DNA of 8,683 nucleotides. It comes from Spirochaetales bacterium. GTDB taxonomy: Bacteria; Spirochaetota; Spirochaetia; DSM-27196; SLAA01. Shown here piece after piece: positions 7,187 to 8,683 of the stretch. The position numbers and the translations under genes were made by a program. The stretch's first letter is position 1; each line of letters opens with the position of its first letter. The stretch is taken from contig SLBH01000293.1 of assembly GCA_007126415.1 (NCBI GenBank), forward strand, positions 1 through 8,683, given 5' to 3'. The notes below the pieces were generated by a model. It made no database searches. It was not told where the DNA came from and saw nothing but the letters and a program-made list of their open reading frames with translations.

Positions 7187-8459
7187 TACGCGGGCCGATC
7201 TGCTCGAACCCTACGTACGGCACCAACGAGCGCGGAATGCGCACCGACCCGTCGGCCTGCTGATAGTTCTCAAGCAGGGCGATTATTGCTCGCGATATCG
7301 CGATTGCTGTGCCGTTTAGCATGTGTACGTGTCGGTTGCCTGACTCGCTTTTGTAGCGTACGCCGAGGCGGCGTGCTTGATAGTCGGTGCAGTTTGAGGC
7401 GCTCGTGATTTCACCCCAGCCACCGTGTTCGCCGCGTCCAGGCATCCAAGCTTCCAAGTCGTATTTGCGGTACGCAGGAGCGCCGAGGTCGCCGGTGGCG
7501 GTATCCACAACCCGGTACGGAATCTCGAGCCCGCTGAAGATCTCTTCCTCGATCTCCCGCAACTGTTCGTGATGCTGCTCGGACACTTCCGGTGTACAGA
7601 TAACAAACATCTCGACCTTCGTGAACTGGTGTACACGGTATAGACCCTTAGAAAACTGTCCGGCCGCTCCGGCTTCACGCCGAAAACAGTGCGACACACC
7701 CGCCATCAGAATAGGAAGCTCCTCTACAGGAACGATCTCATCGGCGTAGTAGCCTCCAAGCGTAATCTCGGCCGTGCCTACGAGACAGGTGTCCTCGTCT
7801 TCGAGCGTATAGAGATTACTCTCCGGTCCGCGTGGATTGAACCCAATACCACCGACGACGCTCTCACGCGCGATGTCGGGGGTGATCATAAGCCTGAAAC
7901 CTTTTCGCGCGAGAATATCGAGTGCATACCGAATGAGCCCGAACTCCAGCAGAACCGCTTGGTTCTTCAGATAGTAAAACTTAGTTCCTGAGACTTTCGT
8001 AGCGCGCTCGAAATCCAACAACTCGAGATTCTCCCCGATCGCGATATGGTCCTGGGAGGGAAACGTGAAGTCCGGAAGTACCCCAACTTGCTTGATCTCG
8101 CGATTTGCTCCGTCGTCGTCGCCGACCGGTGCGTCAGGATGCGCCATATTAGGAATTTTCTCGGCCTCGGCGTAGAGTGATTGCTCGAGTTCCTCGAGGC
8201 GACGCTCACGTTCCGGGATCTCGGACTTGAGCCGCTTGCCTTCCTCTATTAGGCCGGCCCGTTCGTCGTCCGAGGGTTTCGCCTTCATTTTCTTGGCGTT
8301 GTCGTTGCGCTGCGCACGCAACTGCTCGAGCTCCCGCAGTAGCGTGTTACGCTCGTCGTAGAGCCGGGCAACCAAATCGGCGTCAGCCTGCATATTGCGC
8401 GCGGCGATGTTTGCTTTCACCGCATCGAGATTGTCACGGATGAACTTTAGGTCAAGCAT
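7179..8459 (-). CDS. serS: Seryl-tRNA synthetase (class II)
   Basis: Attaches serine to tRNA-Ser (and to tRNA-Sec where present) in the cytoplasm. The 426-residue length is normal for bacterial SerRS. It opens with the standard MLDLKFIRDN and carries a charged antiparallel coiled-coil arm at about residues 27-102 that grips the long variable arm of tRNA-Ser. The class II core follows: motif 1 around 183-198, the serine-pocket TAE at 229-231, motif 2 (SHCFRREAG to FTKVEMF) at 256-285 and motif 3 (GTAIAISRAIIALLENYQ) at 383-400 with its Arg390. All expected catalytic blocks are present. The ATG at 8459 has only a weak ribosome site, yet it overlaps by 13 nt the end of a possible small ORF that has a strong one, so ribosomes may arrive by coupling. 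It overlaps the NeuB-family gene by 8 nt downstream, implying one transcript. Confidence 0.97.
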   Translation of the reverse strand: MLDLKFIRDNLDAVKANIAARNMQADADLVARLYDERNTLLRELEQLRAQRNDNAKKMKAKPSDDERAGLIEEGKRLKSEIPERERRLEELEQSLYAEAEKIPNMAHPDAPVGDDDGANREIKQVGVLPDFTFPSQDHIAIGENLELLDFERATKVSGTKFYYLKNQAVLLEFGLIRYALDILARKGFRLMITPDIARESVVGGIGFNPRGPESNLYTLEDEDTCLVGTAEITLGGYYADEIVPVEELPILMAGVSHCFRREAGAAGQFSKGLYRVHQFTKVEMFVICTPEVSEQHHEQLREIEEEIFSGLEIPYRVVDTATGDLGAPAYRKYDLEAWMPGRGEHGGWGEITSASNCTDYQARRLGVRYKSESGNRHVHMLNGTAIAISRAIIALLENYQQADGSVRIPRSLVPYVGFEQIGPRNE

Positions 8460-8608
8460 ATTGCCCGAATCTTAGCGAAAACCCGCCCCACCGGCAAGCA
8501 CCGAAGAACTGCCCCGCAGCGTGTTGGTATGATCGTTGACTGCGGCGCGCGGCTCGCGGCCCCGGCGGACGAGCTTCGTCCGGGCGTTGCGGTAGAGCGG
8601 TGCTTCAT
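8447..8608 (-). CDS. Candidate 53-residue leader ORF upstream of serS
   Basis: An ATG at 8608 follows a strong AAGGAGGTG site by 8 nt and opens a 53-codon frame ending in TAA at 8449-8447, 13 nt inside serS. The predicted product resembles no family I know and is rich in Arg, Ala and Ser. Six of its first 24 residues are Ser, including three in a row (residues 12-14, codons AGC TCG TCC). These three codons lie in the loop and 3' arm of a 7-bp hairpin. Because serS has a weak ribosome site of its own, this frame may be a leader peptide that couples or gates serS translation, perhaps sensing charged tRNA-Ser. The base composition is GC-rich, so an open frame of this length could arise by chance. 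An in-frame TTG two codons earlier could also be the start. Confidence 0.35.
   Translation of the reverse strand: MKHRSTATPGRSSSAGAASRAPQSTIIPTRCGAVLRCLPVGRVFAKIRAICLT
8566..8582 (-). promoter_or_regulatory. Perfect hairpin in the serS leader containing three serine codons
   Basis: CGGACGA (8582-8576, minus strand) pairs with TCGTCCG (8572-8566) around an AGC loop: 7 uninterrupted base pairs, 5 of them G-C. In the frame of the candidate leader ORF the loop is a Ser codon, and the next two codons, in the 3' arm, are Ser too. A second stem, CCGCAG (8545-8540) with CTGCGG (8519-8514) and a 20-nt loop, lies between it and the serS start. No T-run marks a terminator. The regulatory role is inferred. 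Confidence 0.35.
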
Positions 8609-8616
8609 AATCAACG

Positions 8617-8625
8617 CACCTCCTT
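8617..8625 (-). promoter_or_regulatory. Strong Shine-Dalgarno site of the serS leader ORF
   Basis: AAGGAGGTG on the minus strand is a 9-base match to the usual complement of the 16S rRNA 3' end, 8 nt before the ATG at 8608. It is far too distant from the serS ATG at 8459 to serve that gene directly. Its last bases take part in a possible 5-bp stem, GGTGC (8620-8616) with GCACC (8603-8599), whose 12-nt loop holds the start codon. Confidence 0.5.
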
Positions 8626-8683
8626 CTACCTATCTAACACCGCCTCCGGTTTCATAGCGCTTCGCTTAACGCGGAAATAACAC
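8626..8683 (-). CDS. Possible C-terminal tail of an upstream minus-strand gene (frame uncertain)
   Basis: Two frames are open from the right edge on the minus strand. One gives 18 codons ending KPEAVLDR with TAG at 8628-8626, directly abutting the AAGGAGGTG site; this spacing would suit an upstream gene of the same operon. The other gives VISALSEAL and ends at TGA 8654-8652. Either could be a real gene end, or the stretch may be non-coding. It is too short to identify. Confidence 0.2.
   Translation of the reverse strand, partial: CYFRVKRSAMKPEAVLDR

Noticed and set aside
8585..8683. tRNA-like stretch with GGTAGAGC (like a D-arm) and TTCATAA (like a CAT anticodon loop) on the plus strand
   Set aside because: No acceptor stem, T-arm or 5-bp anticodon stem with a 7-nt loop could be formed around it.
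8460..8683. T-box riboswitch upstream of serS
   Set aside because: I found neither the conserved antiterminator T-box sequence nor a T-rich intrinsic terminator in the 224 nt upstream of serS that are visible. A T-box extending beyond the right edge cannot be excluded.

Overview
The window is about 8.7 kb of fairly GC-rich bacterial DNA with tightly packed genes, classical Shine-Dalgarno sites and no mobile elements, CRISPR arrays or RNA genes that I can see. The gene content (AcnA-type aconitase, SerRS, a NeuB-family synthase and a fused 2-oxoacid dehydrogenase E1) is bacterial but does not fix a lineage. A high-GC spirochaete or a similar Gram-negative is my impression from the protein style only.

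Positions 1-3239 (minus strand) are one uninterrupted reading frame, open for 1079 codons and running off the left edge. It encodes a four-part fusion: E1-alpha and E1-beta of a branched-chain-type 2-oxoacid dehydrogenase, then one lipoyl domain with its EADKA lipoylation site, then a FabH-like beta-ketoacyl-ACP synthase III with its Cys and His. The E2 acyltransferase domain expected after the lipoyl domain is absent, and the KAS III stands in its place. The layout suggests a machine that decarboxylates a 2-oxoacid, loads the acyl group on its own lipoyl arm and hands it to the KAS III to prime fatty-acid or polyketide synthesis, perhaps without free acyl-CoA. This is the most unusual item in the window.

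Positions 3240-3352 are a divergent intergenic region. Candidate back-to-back promoters with overlapping -35 elements would serve the fusion gene (left) and acnA (right). Positions 3353-6070 (plus strand) encode a complete AcnA/IRP1-type aconitase, ending in a short convergent gap with a small hairpin.

Positions 6110-8608 (minus strand) form a tight cluster read right to left: a possible 53-residue leader ORF behind a strong ribosome-binding site, then serS, then a NeuB/sialic-acid-synthase-family gene overlapping serS by 8 nt. The leader ORF overlaps the serS start by 13 nt. It has three consecutive serine codons lying in a 7-bp hairpin, which raises the possibility of serine-dependent translational control of serS. 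The last 58 bases on the right may hold the tail of another minus-strand gene, but its frame cannot be settled.
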